Below, piece by piece: positions 6,908 to 14,742 of a stretch of 22,312 nt of DNA (its first letter is position 1; every line of letters starts with the position of its first letter). Where the stretch lies: positions 1 to 22,312 of the IMG/VR virus record IMGVR_UViG_3300037502_002175; one strand, 5' to 3'. The position numbers and the translations under genes were made by a program. The notes under the pieces were generated by a model. It did not search any database. It was not told where the DNA came from and worked only from the letters and a program-made list of their open reading frames with translations. The DNA comes from a virus.

Positions 6908-9202
6908 TCACCCCTTAAATCTATTATTTCTTTGTTCTCTGAATTCTATTTCTTGTGACATATCATCAACGGTTGCAAAAACAATTTCTCGCCCGTCTAT
7001 TTGCACGGATACTGGCCTTGAAGCTAAGTCTTTAATAGCACTGATCAAATTATTAAAACGCTGGCTTGAAAAACCATTGTTTAATGCAGGATTCATTGCA
7101 TTTGCTCCTGCTGTGATAGTAGCAGGAATGAGGTTTCCAAGTGATAAATTTGCACCTCTCAATCGATTGGTTACACCTATTCCGACCTGCGCTTGGTCAG
7201 TCAAACTTTCAGCCAAGCCTTTCATACTTTTTAGTGCAGATTTTTCATTTTTCTCAATACCTACGCCGATACCGGCTGGAATCCATTTTGCTATGTCTGC
7301 CATTACTTTGGATGGAGAATGAATACCTAATGCGTTTTTAAATCCATTTGAAATGCTTTTTCCGATACTTTTTACTTTATCAACAACTGCACTTGCCATA
7401 GATCCAATACCATTTATTAGACCTTGAATGATGTTTTTCCCTATATCCTTAAGATCTATGGATTTTACTTTGTCTATAATTTCATTTTTGATTTCCGAAA
7501 ATTTGTTAACAACATTGTTTTTTAGATTGCTTATTGTATTTATAAAGTTATTTGCCATATTCTTGGCAAATTCCCAAACTTTAGAAGCCATTCCTGAGAC
7601 CTTGCTAGCTGCATCGTCAGCAAATGTCTTAAAAAAGTTAACAATACTTGTCCACATGTTTTTGACAATAGTAACGCCATTTTTAAGCAAGTTTGTTAAT
7701 ATCCTTCTGATTCCACCAAGGAATGAAAGCGACATCCAACCCACAATTAAATCAATAGCACCTTTAAAAATGGATTTTATACCTTCCCATAGTTGAGAAA
7801 AATCACCTGTGAAGATACCTGTGAATACTTGGATTAATCCTTGAATAATAGATAAAGCGCCACTAATAATATCTTGAATAGCTGACCATACTATTTCGAT
7901 TACAAATTTGATTGCAGGCATTACAAATTCGATAACACTTTGTATAAATTTGAAGGCATTTTCAACAGCTTGCATTATTTGTTGGCCGTTTTCTTGCCAG
8001 AATTGTTGCAGGTTCGCTAATTGTTCTTGAACAAATGGTAGAACCCTACTACCTAGTACATCGCTGATAACGTTGTAAATACCTGTAAATGCCGTTTGCA
8101 CTGTGTTCCAAACGCCTGTAAAAAATGTTATGGCGCTAGATAATATTGACTGACCGTTTTGTTGCCATACATTCACTAGATTCGCGAAAGCTTGCTGTAC
8201 AAATGCAATGGCGCCGCCTAAAAGATTTTGAATTATATTGCTAACTTCTGTGAATGATGGAATCCAAGGATCCAACGCTTCTTTGACAGAACGAATTGCT
8301 GCAGCTACCAATGGAATTTCACTTACTATCCAGTCAAAAACTTGATTTATTCCGACTTTCACTTTGTCTAAGTGTGACGCAATAGTACCTGTACCGCCTA
8401 ATGCTTGGTCAATTGCATCAATTACGTTTGCTACACCTTTGACAACAGCATTCCTCATATTTGAGAAGGACGTTGCAATACCCGAAGTACTGTTTTTAGC
8501 AATATCAGCAAATCCGCCTGTTGTATTACTAAGTTCGATAAGTTTTGCGTTGAATTCAGAGAATGTAATAGTTCCACTTTGTAACGCTTCTAATAGATTA
8601 TTTTGCGCCGATTCTCCAGCAAATCCGAACGCTTCCGCAGTTCTAGTCAATGCGTAACCCATAGTTTCTTGCAGCGTGTACCACGATTGTGCATCTACTT
8701 TTCCTTTTGATAACATCTGTACATATTGCGTTAAACCACGTTCGGCATCTGCTGCACTTGAACCACTCGCCAGAAAGGCATTATTTAGCGCCAAAGCTGT
8801 ATCCGTTGCAAGTTCTAAATCTCCAGTTAATAAAGCAATCCTTTTTGTATTTGCTACAATGCTATCAAGTGTTGTAGGTAAGCCGTCTATTCCGTCAGAT
8901 AACTTATTGATAGAATTTTGCGCTTGTTCTGCACTAAAACCTATTTGTTCCATAACAACCGGGAAACTTTTCAGCGTATCATAACGGGCGATGGCACCAT
9001 CTAGTGAGTTTTTCACTGCATCTATAGCTTTGGAAGCGAGTGCTACAAGTCCTAACGCTGTTACCATTTCCTTTATTCCAGCTGCTGCACGTTTTCCGGC
9101 ATTGGTTACGCCGCCTAGTTTTTTGTCTATGTTTGCTACACCTTTAGCGACAGTGCCATCTTCGAGAATGACATCTATTACAACCTTGCCATCACTAGCC
9201 AT
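6908..9202 (-). CDS. tail tape measure protein
   Basis: A 764-residue tape measure. Residues 60 to 230 hold the recognisable tape-measure N-terminal domain (YDTLKSFPVVMEQIGFSAEQAQ, KRIALLTGDLELATDTALALNNAFLASGSS in two parts, YVQMLSKGKVDAQSWYTLQETMGYAL). The middle is long, helical and hydrophobic, with two related blocks (VWQQNGQSILSSAITFF and FWQENGQQIMQAVENAF). The C-terminus has the usual LGIHSPSKVMADIAKWIPAGIG motif. At about 1.5 angstrom per residue it would set a tail near 115 nm (inference from the family rule). The start ATG follows AAAGGCGGTGAG. Confidence 0.95.
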   Translation of the reverse strand: MASDGKVVIDVILEDGTVAKGVANIDKKLGGVTNAGKRAAAGIKEMVTALGLVALASKAIDAVKNSLDGAIARYDTLKSFPVVMEQIGFSAEQAQNSINKLSDGIDGLPTTLDSIVANTKRIALLTGDLELATDTALALNNAFLASGSSAADAERGLTQYVQMLSKGKVDAQSWYTLQETMGYALTRTAEAFGFAGESAQNNLLEALQSGTITFSEFNAKLIELSNTTGGFADIAKNSTSGIATSFSNMRNAVVKGVANVIDAIDQALGGTGTIASHLDKVKVGINQVFDWIVSEIPLVAAAIRSVKEALDPWIPSFTEVSNIIQNLLGGAIAFVQQAFANLVNVWQQNGQSILSSAITFFTGVWNTVQTAFTGIYNVISDVLGSRVLPFVQEQLANLQQFWQENGQQIMQAVENAFKFIQSVIEFVMPAIKFVIEIVWSAIQDIISGALSIIQGLIQVFTGIFTGDFSQLWEGIKSIFKGAIDLIVGWMSLSFLGGIRRILTNLLKNGVTIVKNMWTSIVNFFKTFADDAASKVSGMASKVWEFAKNMANNFINTISNLKNNVVNKFSEIKNEIIDKVKSIDLKDIGKNIIQGLINGIGSMASAVVDKVKSIGKSISNGFKNALGIHSPSKVMADIAKWIPAGIGVGIEKNEKSALKSMKGLAESLTDQAQVGIGVTNRLRGANLSLGNLIPATITAGANAMNPALNNGFSSQRFNNLISAIKDLASRPVSVQIDGREIVFATVDDMSQEIEFREQRNNRFKG

Positions 9203-9230
9203 TTACTCACCGCCTTTCTTTTAGGCAAAT

Positions 9231-9253
9231 AAAAAAGAGCCCTTAAAGGCTCT
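9231..9253 (-). terminator. rho-independent terminator after the lipoprotein gene
   Basis: On the minus strand AGAGCC, TTTAAG, GGCTCT is followed by TTTTTTATTT. It lies 9 bases after the lipoprotein stop and before the tape measure start, so it insulates or attenuates the step into the tape measure gene. Confidence 0.85.
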
Positions 9254-9262
9254 AAAATTTTA

Positions 9263-9808
9263 TTATTCATTTGTTAAGTTAATAGTGAATTTTTGAGTTT
9301 CTTCTGTTTCGGTTAATGGAGTAAAGTATAGATCAATTGGCGTTTCGTTATCCTTTAGTTTATATGTTAGCTCTACTACCCACACTTGATTTAATTTATT
9401 CGGCACAAATACTGAACTCCTATCTTTATTCTCAACATTCCAAGCGTCATTAATTTCATTCAGAACCGCTTCACCTTGTTTCACTTCAAGTGTTGTAGTA
9501 GTATAAAGTGTTTTTTCTGGATAACCGTAGTCGTAATCCCTATTTACCCAAGCCAATATAATATCAGCATGCAGTTCGTCTTTCTTTTCTTTCACTTTCA
9601 CTCTTCTGATTTCTACATCGAACTTCTCAAAGGTTAATTGTTCACCAATTTCAATTTTGTAATTAATTGGTTTCTTTACTTCTTCCTGCTGTTCTACTTC
9701 CTCAGTCGGCTCATTCTCAACCTCTTGATTTTCTGTTTCGTTGCCACAAGCGACTAAAGATAAACTAACAATAAGCGAAATGGTTAAAAACAACCACTTT
9801 TTATACAT
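9263..9808 (-). CDS. secreted lipoprotein (moron within the tail operon)
   Basis: A 181-residue predicted lipoprotein. The ATG at 9808 is preferred: GGAGGGGAAAAGG precedes it, and it places a normal signal peptide (MYKKWLFLTISLIVSLSLVA) directly before the lipobox cysteine at 21 (LVAC-G). An acidic linker (ETENQEVENEPTEEVEQQEE) leads to a beta-rich domain of about 135 residues (VEIRRVKVKEKKDELHADI, then VELTYKLKDNETPIDLYF), similar in style to DUF4352/DUF5067 extracellular domains. It should be anchored outside the host membrane. A host-surface lipoprotein beside the tape measure is not a virion part; superinfection exclusion is a reasonable guess by analogy with phage TP-J34 Ltp, which acts against DNA injection. 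It has its own terminator and a 60-base upstream gap with paired repeats. Confidence 0.8.
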   Translation of the reverse strand: MYKKWLFLTISLIVSLSLVACGNETENQEVENEPTEEVEQQEEVKKPINYKIEIGEQLTFEKFDVEIRRVKVKEKKDELHADIILAWVNRDYDYGYPEKTLYTTTTLEVKQGEAVLNEINDAWNVENKDRSSVFVPNKLNQVWVVELTYKLKDNETPIDLYFTPLTETEETQKFTINLTNE

Positions 9809-9819
9809 CCTTTTCCCCT

Positions 9820-9863
9820 CCACATTATGTATATATTTCAAAAACAATATTAACATTATGTGG
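9820..9863. repeat. paired ACATTATGT repeats upstream of the lipoprotein gene
   Basis: The near-palindromic 9-mer ACATTATGT occurs at 9822-9830 and 9853-9861, 31 bases apart (about three helical turns). The flanking bases CC and GG extend them into an imperfect inverted repeat. They fill the only intergenic gap before the lipoprotein gene, so they are candidate operator sites. No convincing -35/-10 pair can be named here. Confidence 0.5.
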
Positions 9864-9868
9864 GGTGA

Positions 9869-10420
9869 CTATTCATCTAATTTGTAGATTTCTTTCAATT
9901 CTCTTATGTGTTTACGCTGTTTTTCTGTACCTTTTCCGGTTGGCAGTTCCATTGTTCGTATGTTAACAATTTCTTTAAATTTCGTATCTGGCCTTAATCC
10001 TTCTAACAGTGCCTTAAACTTTTCCCAGTGTAATTTTCCTTGCATTTCATATAGATCAATTCCATAGTCCTGGTAAAAGGACGCATAAATATAAGGTGCG
10101 TCTTGTTTGATAGAATACACCTTTTCCTCTTTTTTTGCAGGCATTGGGTTACCTTCAATGTCTACTGGAATATTTTCCTCTACTTCTTTCCCAATCGTTT
10201 CATAGAAAATTTGGTAAAAGATTTCTTCCTTTTTTTCAATTGGGTAATCAAGGTCTACACCAAGCAACATTAATAGGCCTGTCTCTATTTGCACTATATC
10301 GCTTAATTCTTTATCGTTTAACATATCTATCAATCTAAGAACATTATCAAACGACAAATCAATCTGGTAGATTTTCCCGTCAATCTCAACAGTTTCAGTC
10401 AAAGGATAAGCCAAATCCAT
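9869..10420 (-). CDS. phage Gp15 family tail assembly chaperone
   Basis: A 183-residue protein of the bacteriophage Gp15 type: start MDLAYPLTETVEIDGKIY, then a helical core (NVLRLIDMLNDKELSDIVQIE, LLMLLG), a basic linker and a conserved YASFYQDYGIDLYEMQGKLHWEKF stretch (in two parts). It is the second of two genes between the tail tube and tape measure genes, the usual place for chaperones that coat the tape measure during tail assembly. ATG at 10420 is chosen because AGGTGAG precedes it; the frame continues upstream without interruption to the TAG of the preceding gene. Confidence 0.83.
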   Translation of the reverse strand: MDLAYPLTETVEIDGKIYQIDLSFDNVLRLIDMLNDKELSDIVQIETGLLMLLGVDLDYPIEKKEEIFYQIFYETIGKEVEENIPVDIEGNPMPAKKEEKVYSIKQDAPYIYASFYQDYGIDLYEMQGKLHWEKFKALLEGLRPDTKFKEIVNIRTMELPTGKGTEKQRKHIRELKEIYKLDE

Positions 10421-10429
10421 GGCACTCAC

Positions 10430-10810
10430 CTATTTCTTTTGTGCTAAATATTTCTTTGCTAGGTCCTTTTGCGATTGTGAGAACCCCATATTTTTAAGCT
10501 CTTCATCAATTCCAATTGCAATTTGGACAAAGTATTGCATACACAAAACTAAGGAGGGAGAAATATCATAAATTTTTTTAAAAGATCCCTCGCCGAGCAT
10601 AATTTCAAACCCACGCTTTAACGCCTCTTTTGCTTGTTCGAGTGCTTGGTCGTCGTTATCGGAAATAGCAATTTCTTCTAATTCCTTTTGAACCTTAATC
10701 GCTTCGTTACGAAACTTCTTTATTGATTCGTCAGATACATTGAAAGAGAATTTCAAGTCTCCAATTTCAACAGGTATTTCCGTTTTCTGCGTTTGAATTT
10801 TAATAGCCAT
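10430..10810 (-). CDS. tail assembly chaperone (gpG position)
   Basis: A 126-residue, mostly helical protein (MAIKIQTQKTEIPVEIGDLK, then KKFRNEAIKVQKELEEIAIS and QALEQAKEALKRGFEIMLGEG). Size and place immediately after the tail tube gene match the first tail chaperone of siphophages. Its ATG follows AGGAGGGATATT. A strong terminator separates it from the tail tube gene, so it should be made in lower amount. No classic slippery heptamer is seen at its 3' end; instead the next gene lies in the same frame directly after TAG. Confidence 0.75.
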   Translation of the reverse strand: MAIKIQTQKTEIPVEIGDLKFSFNVSDESIKKFRNEAIKVQKELEEIAISDNDDQALEQAKEALKRGFEIMLGEGSFKKIYDISPSLVLCMQYFVQIAIGIDEELKNMGFSQSQKDLAKKYLAQKK

Positions 10811-10830
10811 AATATCCCTCCTAAAGTATT

Positions 10831-10857
10831 AAAAAGAGGACTTCGATAAGTCCTCTT
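10831..10857 (-). terminator. strong terminator after the major tail protein gene
   Basis: A perfect 10-bp stem AAGAGGACTT/AAGTCCTCTT with a 4-base loop, followed on the minus strand by TTTTT. The tail protein TAA stop lies at the base of the stem. It allows high tail tube and low chaperone and tape measure expression. Confidence 0.9.
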
Positions 10858-11305
10858 ATGCTCCAGTTGTTGCTTTTGTAATTGTTGGTTTCTTATCCCA
10901 TGCGATTGTACATTCAAACGTTGCATATTCTGTTGCTTCGCCACCCGTAACCTTGATTTCAGATACAGTAGCTTTTCCCTCGAGTGTATCTCCATTGGTG
11001 CGAACCTGTTTAAACATAATTTTTCGTGCTTCTCCCGTTTCAAATTCAAGACCAGCGATAAATTTCATGGCTGGGTCTTCCTCGTCATAAGATCCTTCAA
11101 ACGTATAGGTTTTTTTCACACTGATGACATCGGTTTCCGGAGTACCGTCACTATCATAAAAACCCTGATCCTCTGTTTCCTCTTCGGAATCATCCGTTAC
11201 AGTAGAAACCCATTTAGCTAAACGGAAGTATTCAGTTGTTTCCATTTCACTTGCTGGAATATCACCGACATAATATTCCGTTAAAGCATTCTTTTTTCGT
11301 GCCAT
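10856..11305 (-). CDS. major tail (tube) protein
   Basis: A 149-residue tail tube protein: start MARKKNALTEYYVGDIPASE, an acidic loop (DDSEEETEDQGFYDSDG), then KKTYTFEGSYDEEDPAMKFIAGLEF and a final beta region (ATVSEIKVTGGEATEYATFE). This is the tail tube protein pattern of Gram-positive siphophages: hexameric rings stacking to form the tube. The ATG shares its A with the TAA of the upstream gene (TAATG), and a strong terminator follows, both consistent with a high-copy structural protein. Confidence 0.9.
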   Translation of the reverse strand: MARKKNALTEYYVGDIPASEMETTEYFRLAKWVSTVTDDSEEETEDQGFYDSDGTPETDVISVKKTYTFEGSYDEEDPAMKFIAGLEFETGEARKIMFKQVRTNGDTLEGKATVSEIKVTGGEATEYATFECTIAWDKKPTITKATTGA

Positions 11306-11706
11306 TACACTTCAACTCCCTTATAAATCGTGATTTTTGCACTTATAGAAAGCACATAAACCCAATACCCTTGTTCATCCCGTTCTAACAGGGATGGAAG
11401 GGATTGGGTTGTAATTCCTTGAAAGTCATAGCTGCCGTTTTCGCTCGGCAAATCGTCTAAGTTTTCAAGAGTTTGATAGATTTTCGTTAATGCATTAAAG
11501 CAATTCAACTGGTTTTTACTTTTAGCGTTCACTTGCACGTTGTATGATTTATCCCTTGTTCCGTCAAAAAAAGCCGTTTCTTCTCCACCGGGCATGGCCA
11601 TAATAGAAATGGATTCATCAGCACCCAGCAAGCCAATCCTGGAACTTGCAAAAAGGTTCATGCTATTGATTTTTTTATTTAACTGATCCATAAAATCTAA
11701 TTCCAT
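11305..11706 (-). CDS. minor capsid / tail terminator protein
   Basis: A 133-residue protein resembling the 'minor capsid protein from bacteriophage' family: MELDFMDQLNKKINSMNL, then ISIMAMPGGEETAFFDGTRD, SYNVQVNAKSKNQLNCFNAL and a C-terminal beta strand (YWVYVLSISAKITIYKG). Such proteins sit just before the tail tube gene and act as the tail terminator capping the tube. Head-to-tail gene order supports this. Confidence 0.82.
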   Translation of the reverse strand: MELDFMDQLNKKINSMNLFASSRIGLLGADESISIMAMPGGEETAFFDGTRDKSYNVQVNAKSKNQLNCFNALTKIYQTLENLDDLPSENGSYDFQGITTQSLPSLLERDEQGYWVYVLSISAKITIYKGVEV

Positions 11707-11707
11707 A

Positions 11708-12037
11708 TCACTTCATCGCCTTCTTTACTATTCGTTCCCATGATTTTCCGTGGATTGCCAATGCCTTTGAATCCCATTTAGGACCTGTTCCTGGAGTAGT
11801 GAATTTAGCGCCGTAGTTGTAGTACTGCCTTCGTGCATAGGGTACATTCCAAATAATTTGTTTATTGTCCGGCGAAACATTGGATTGATTCCTTAAATCA
11901 CCTGATTTCCTTGGTGCATACAGATTGCTGTCAGCGTGTACTTGGTTTGCCAAGGCATATTGCCCTTGTTTTGTCATTTGGGCTGTTCGCTTAACAACAC
12001 CTTTTAGATTTTTCGTGACCTTTACTCTAACAGCCAT
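11708..12037 (-). CDS. minor capsid protein / HK97 gp10-like tail completion protein
   Basis: A 109-residue protein: basic helical N-terminus (MAVRVKVTKNLKGVVKRTAQ), QVHADSNLYAPRKSGDLRNQS, a strand IIWNVPYARRQYYNYGAKF and a basic helical end (SWERIVKKAMK). The APxxSGxLR pattern followed by a YARxQ strand is typical of gp10-like and Minor_capsid_2 proteins at the head-tail joint. ATG at 12037 shares its A with the upstream TGA, with GAGGTGATTTG before it. Confidence 0.82.
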   Translation of the reverse strand: MAVRVKVTKNLKGVVKRTAQMTKQGQYALANQVHADSNLYAPRKSGDLRNQSNVSPDNKQIIWNVPYARRQYYNYGAKFTTPGTGPKWDSKALAIHGKSWERIVKKAMK

Positions 12038-12381
12038 CAAATCACCTCAAGTTCCCAGTGGTGGATCTCGTTTTTATGCGGATAATAGCAAGGTACAACC
12101 TTCTGGATGACATAATCCTTTTGACCAAATTTCACTTTCGATTGCTCTTTAAAATCTAGAATAGGCGTACTGTTCATGGCATCTACAAAGATAATCGCAT
12201 CCGCTAAGACTTTAGTTTGCAGATTATCCCTTGAAAACACAGTAGAATCGTCAAATCTTACATGCTTTATGGTGATTGGTTCCTCAAATTGCTCATTTCC
12301 CCAATCATCCTTTTCACCAGTGAATCCCTCATACTCGATTTCATGGATTAGCCACGCTTTAGGCAATGGTCTAACATACAT
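12037..12381 (-). CDS. head-tail closure (Minor_capsid_1-like) protein
   Basis: A 114-residue beta-rich protein: MYVRPLPKAWLIHEIEY, WGNEQFEEPITIKHVRFDD, ADAIIFVDAMNSTPILDF, GQKDYVIQKVVPCYYPHKN and a final IHHWELEVI. The pattern resembles the stopper or 'putative minor capsid protein 1' group in A118-like phages. The ATG directly follows the upstream TAA, and AGGGGTGG supplies the ribosome site. Confidence 0.8.
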   Translation of the reverse strand: MYVRPLPKAWLIHEIEYEGFTGEKDDWGNEQFEEPITIKHVRFDDSTVFSRDNLQTKVLADAIIFVDAMNSTPILDFKEQSKVKFGQKDYVIQKVVPCYYPHKNEIHHWELEVI

Positions 12382-12771
12382 TTAAACCACCCCTAAACCC
12401 TTGTAAAGAAGTCCGGTGTCCTTTAGATAGAAATACACGTCTTTACTAATCAAATGGTTCTGAGGGGATTGCTGTGAGTTTTTAGCACCAACCGACAGTA
12501 CTGTTCTTCCAATCTGTACAGTTGATGGTTCATTCAATCCGTGCGAATTTGTTGCTCCCATTTCGTGAAAATATTCTATTTGGGCAGCAATCGCCTTTTT
12601 AAATTGCTCCCTGCGGAAAGAAACATCTTCTTCTAGATTGCTATATTTATAAAAATGGCGGGTGACACCATCAACGGCATCACTCGCCCTTTTTAGCAAT
12701 CTATCGAATTCAGTTTGTTCTATTTCCGCAAAGCCTAGTTCCTGGTATTCGATATAAGTTAAGTAAGGCAT
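12382..12771 (-). CDS. head-tail connector (adaptor) protein
   Basis: A 129-residue protein. N-terminal helices (YLTYIEYQELGFAEIEQTEF, LLKRASDAVDGVTRHFY, REQFKKAIAAQIEYFHEMGA) are followed by a small beta part (PSTVQIGRTVLSVG) and a C-terminal VYFYLKDTGLLYKGLGV. This is the gp6-like adaptor architecture that binds below the portal. AGGAGGTTAGCCC precedes its ATG. Confidence 0.85.
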   Translation of the reverse strand: MPYLTYIEYQELGFAEIEQTEFDRLLKRASDAVDGVTRHFYKYSNLEEDVSFRREQFKKAIAAQIEYFHEMGATNSHGLNEPSTVQIGRTVLSVGAKNSQQSPQNHLISKDVYFYLKDTGLLYKGLGVV

Positions 12772-12784
12772 GGGCTAACCTCCT

Positions 12785-12816
12785 AAAAAAAGAGGAAAGC
12801 CTATTCGCCTTCCTCT
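12785..12816 (-). terminator. terminator after the small post-capsid gene
   Basis: Minus-strand AGAGGAAGGC and GCTTTCCTCT form a stem with a short loop and one wobble, followed by a run of seven T. The TAG of the upstream gene lies at the 5' edge of the loop. It should step down transcription after the capsid gene block. Confidence 0.8.
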
Positions 12817-13025
12817 ACTTCTTCATTTTCTTCTTTCTTTGGATCTTTCTCTGGATCCTCTGACTTTTTATTGTCAATGCGTTCTAAAAATTCGCCATCG
12901 TACTTTTTCAAGTTCTCGATGGCTTCATTAGCACGTTTGACTGTCATTTCGATTTCTTGGCCAGTTTCGTAAACTTCATCAGTTTCAACGTCTTTAAACT
13001 TTTTTAATGCTTTATATTTAGCCAT
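12801..13025 (-). CDS. small acidic phage protein after the capsid gene
   Basis: A 74-residue protein: a compact N-terminal domain of about 45 residues (MAKYKALKKFKDVETDEVYE, GQEIEMTVKRANEAI) and a very acidic, low-complexity tail of about 25 residues (SEDPEKDPKKEENEEVEEGE). Small proteins of this kind often follow the major capsid gene in Firmicutes phages, sometimes annotated as head-associated proteins. AAGGTGATCTAA precedes the ATG. Function unknown. Confidence 0.72.
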   Translation of the reverse strand: MAKYKALKKFKDVETDEVYETGQEIEMTVKRANEAIENLKKYDGEFLERIDNKKSEDPEKDPKKEENEEVEEGE

Positions 13026-13035
13026 TTAGATCACC

Positions 13036-13926
13036 TTACCCAACCGGTACTTCCAATACGACTTTAGCAACGGCCTTTTTGTTGTCATCCAAGATAAATT
13101 CTCCCGCTTTACCAGCACCTTGTAGAGCTACACCGTCAAAGTCCTCAGATTCGATTGTGCGAGCAGTATTAATACCCGTAAATGCTTTACCGATACCAGT
13201 GATATAAACATAAGCGACTTCTCCGTCTTGCAATAACTCGTCTGGTACTTCGTTAATTGTAAAACCTTTAAATCGTACAACGTTGTTCTCGTCAATATTT
13301 GCTGTTGAGTGTTTACCAGTTGTCATTAATGGATGGTCAACGATAGCGTTATACAAATCAGCATTTACGTTAGCCACTTTATTTCCGATGGCTTGAATGT
13401 TGATATAGTACTTTGACAACTCATTAAATAAAGCAAGTACATTGTCAGCGCTGTAGTCTGCTAGTGTTTCAGTTTTAGCAGCAATACTTGAGATAAACTT
13501 ACTGTGCTGTGAATTGAACTTCTTAATTTTGGCTTGCGCCTGTAAATCTAGACGATCAGCGACTGCAGCTTGAAAATCATTGTTAACAGTGTGACGGTCA
13601 ATCCCTTCGTGGTAAACCCATTCCCATGTGTAAGGTACTGGTGTATCTTGATAGATTATTTCAGTTCTTGGACCAAATCTATTACTGTTGCTTGTTCCTG
13701 TTCCGAATGCAGTATTTGGATCTTTGTCATACTCTGTTCCTACAACAACCGGAATATCGCTAGTTTTAACGTAAAAAGCGTTTTCGTTGTGTTGTACCCC
13801 GTCCAGCGCTTCAATTTCTCCGCCGAAAAAGTCACGGAAATATGCTTGTGTGCGGAATACCGCTTGAAGCAATTGTCTAAATTGCTGTTGATAACTACGT
13901 GCTGCTTGGTTTTGGTTTTTTGTCAT
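13036..13926 (-). CDS. major capsid protein
   Basis: A 296-residue capsid subunit. It begins MTKNQNQAARSYQQQFRQLL and has no obvious cleaved prodomain, in keeping with a separate scaffold gene. Recognisable stretches are VYHEGIDRHTVNNDF, DLYNAIVDHPLMTTGKHS, NVVRFKGFTINEVPDELL and a C-terminal AVAKVVLEVPVG, as in A118-like capsid proteins. It follows the scaffold gene and precedes the connectors. AGAGGTAGTGTGAA precedes its ATG. Confidence 0.9.
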   Translation of the reverse strand: MTKNQNQAARSYQQQFRQLLQAVFRTQAYFRDFFGGEIEALDGVQHNENAFYVKTSDIPVVVGTEYDKDPNTAFGTGTSNSNRFGPRTEIIYQDTPVPYTWEWVYHEGIDRHTVNNDFQAAVADRLDLQAQAKIKKFNSQHSKFISSIAAKTETLADYSADNVLALFNELSKYYINIQAIGNKVANVNADLYNAIVDHPLMTTGKHSTANIDENNVVRFKGFTINEVPDELLQDGEVAYVYITGIGKAFTGINTARTIESEDFDGVALQGAGKAGEFILDDNKKAVAKVVLEVPVG

Positions 13927-13944
13927 TTCACACTACCTCTTTCT

Positions 13945-14622
13945 TTAATTATTGTATTTTGCCAACTTGGCAGCAAATGGATCGTTATTTGGATTTCCAG
14001 ATGTCTGATGCTGCCCTGTTGTAAAGGTTGGCTTGCTTCCTTCTCCCTGCTGCGGTTCCTCTGCTGAAAACTGTGGATATTTTTCAACAACTTGCTTAAT
14101 GGCATCGTCAATCGTGACATCATCACTCACTAGCCGTTCGGCAAGCGCTACAACATCCTCAACTGAATCAGCTTTAACACCATGTTTTAATGCGCTTAAT
14201 TGAGCCTTTAAATTTTCATTTTCAGATGCAAGTGATTCTTTTTCGTTGGAAAGGCTCTCAAGCTGTTCCTTTTGTTTTTGCGCTTCTGTTTTTTGGCTTT
14301 CCTGCCACTCTTTAAACTTTTCAAGGCCTTCTTTTGCGGAATTAAAGTCATCAATCCCTAGTTGTTTTAATAGCTTTTCTTGGGCCTTTTTCGCTTCTTT
14401 GGCGGCGATATTGTTTATATCCTCCTGCGTAAACGTTTTAGGTGGATCCTGTGGTTTTGGTGGTTCAGCAGGTGGATTGGCTCCAGGTTCATTCCCCCCT
14501 GGTGGGTCGCTTGGTGCCGGATCTCCTTCTGCGAAAAATTGGAGATCCATAGGCAAAAATGACTTTTTGATTCCTTCAAGATTTTTAGTCGCTTGATCGA
14601 CTTTTTTATAATTAAATTGCAT
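13945..14622 (-). CDS. capsid scaffolding protein (DUF4355-like)
   Basis: A 225-residue scaffold. Residues 20 to 35 carry the recurring SFLPMDLQFFAEGD motif found at the start of many Firmicutes phage head proteins. A Pro/Gly-rich linker (residues 36 to 62) follows, then a long Glu/Lys/Gln-rich coiled coil (about 65 to 150), a helical region and a flexible end. Such proteins guide capsid assembly and then leave the shell. The start at 14622 has GGAGGG seven bases upstream; an internal ATG at the MDLQFFA motif is less likely. Confidence 0.88.
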   Translation of the reverse strand: MQFNYKKVDQATKNLEGIKKSFLPMDLQFFAEGDPAPSDPPGGNEPGANPPAEPPKPQDPPKTFTQEDINNIAAKEAKKAQEKLLKQLGIDDFNSAKEGLEKFKEWQESQKTEAQKQKEQLESLSNEKESLASENENLKAQLSALKHGVKADSVEDVVALAERLVSDDVTIDDAIKQVVEKYPQFSAEEPQQGEGSKPTFTTGQHQTSGNPNNDPFAAKLAKYNN

Positions 14623-14742
14623 GTTTTAACCCTCCATAACGGATAAAATTTCCTTCTGTTTCTTTAACGCCTAACAGATAAAAGGCATAATAAAAAGCCC
14701 TGTTTATAGCGTCTATTGGCCAAAGACAAGACATTATTTTTA
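14623..14742 (-). other. 120-base gap between MuF and scaffold genes
   Basis: No gene fits here. It contains the palindrome TTGGCCAA inside an imperfect hairpin (GTCTATTGG/CCAAAGAC), a poor TTGTCT/TATAAA pair with a 15-base spacer on the minus strand, and a weak GGC/GCC hairpin. It may hold a weak promoter or processing site for the capsid genes. Confidence 0.3.

Noticed and set aside
10430-10480. A -1 frameshift site linking the two tail chaperones
   Set aside because: No X-XXY-YYZ heptamer is present, and the second gene is already in the same frame, so a shift would not join them.
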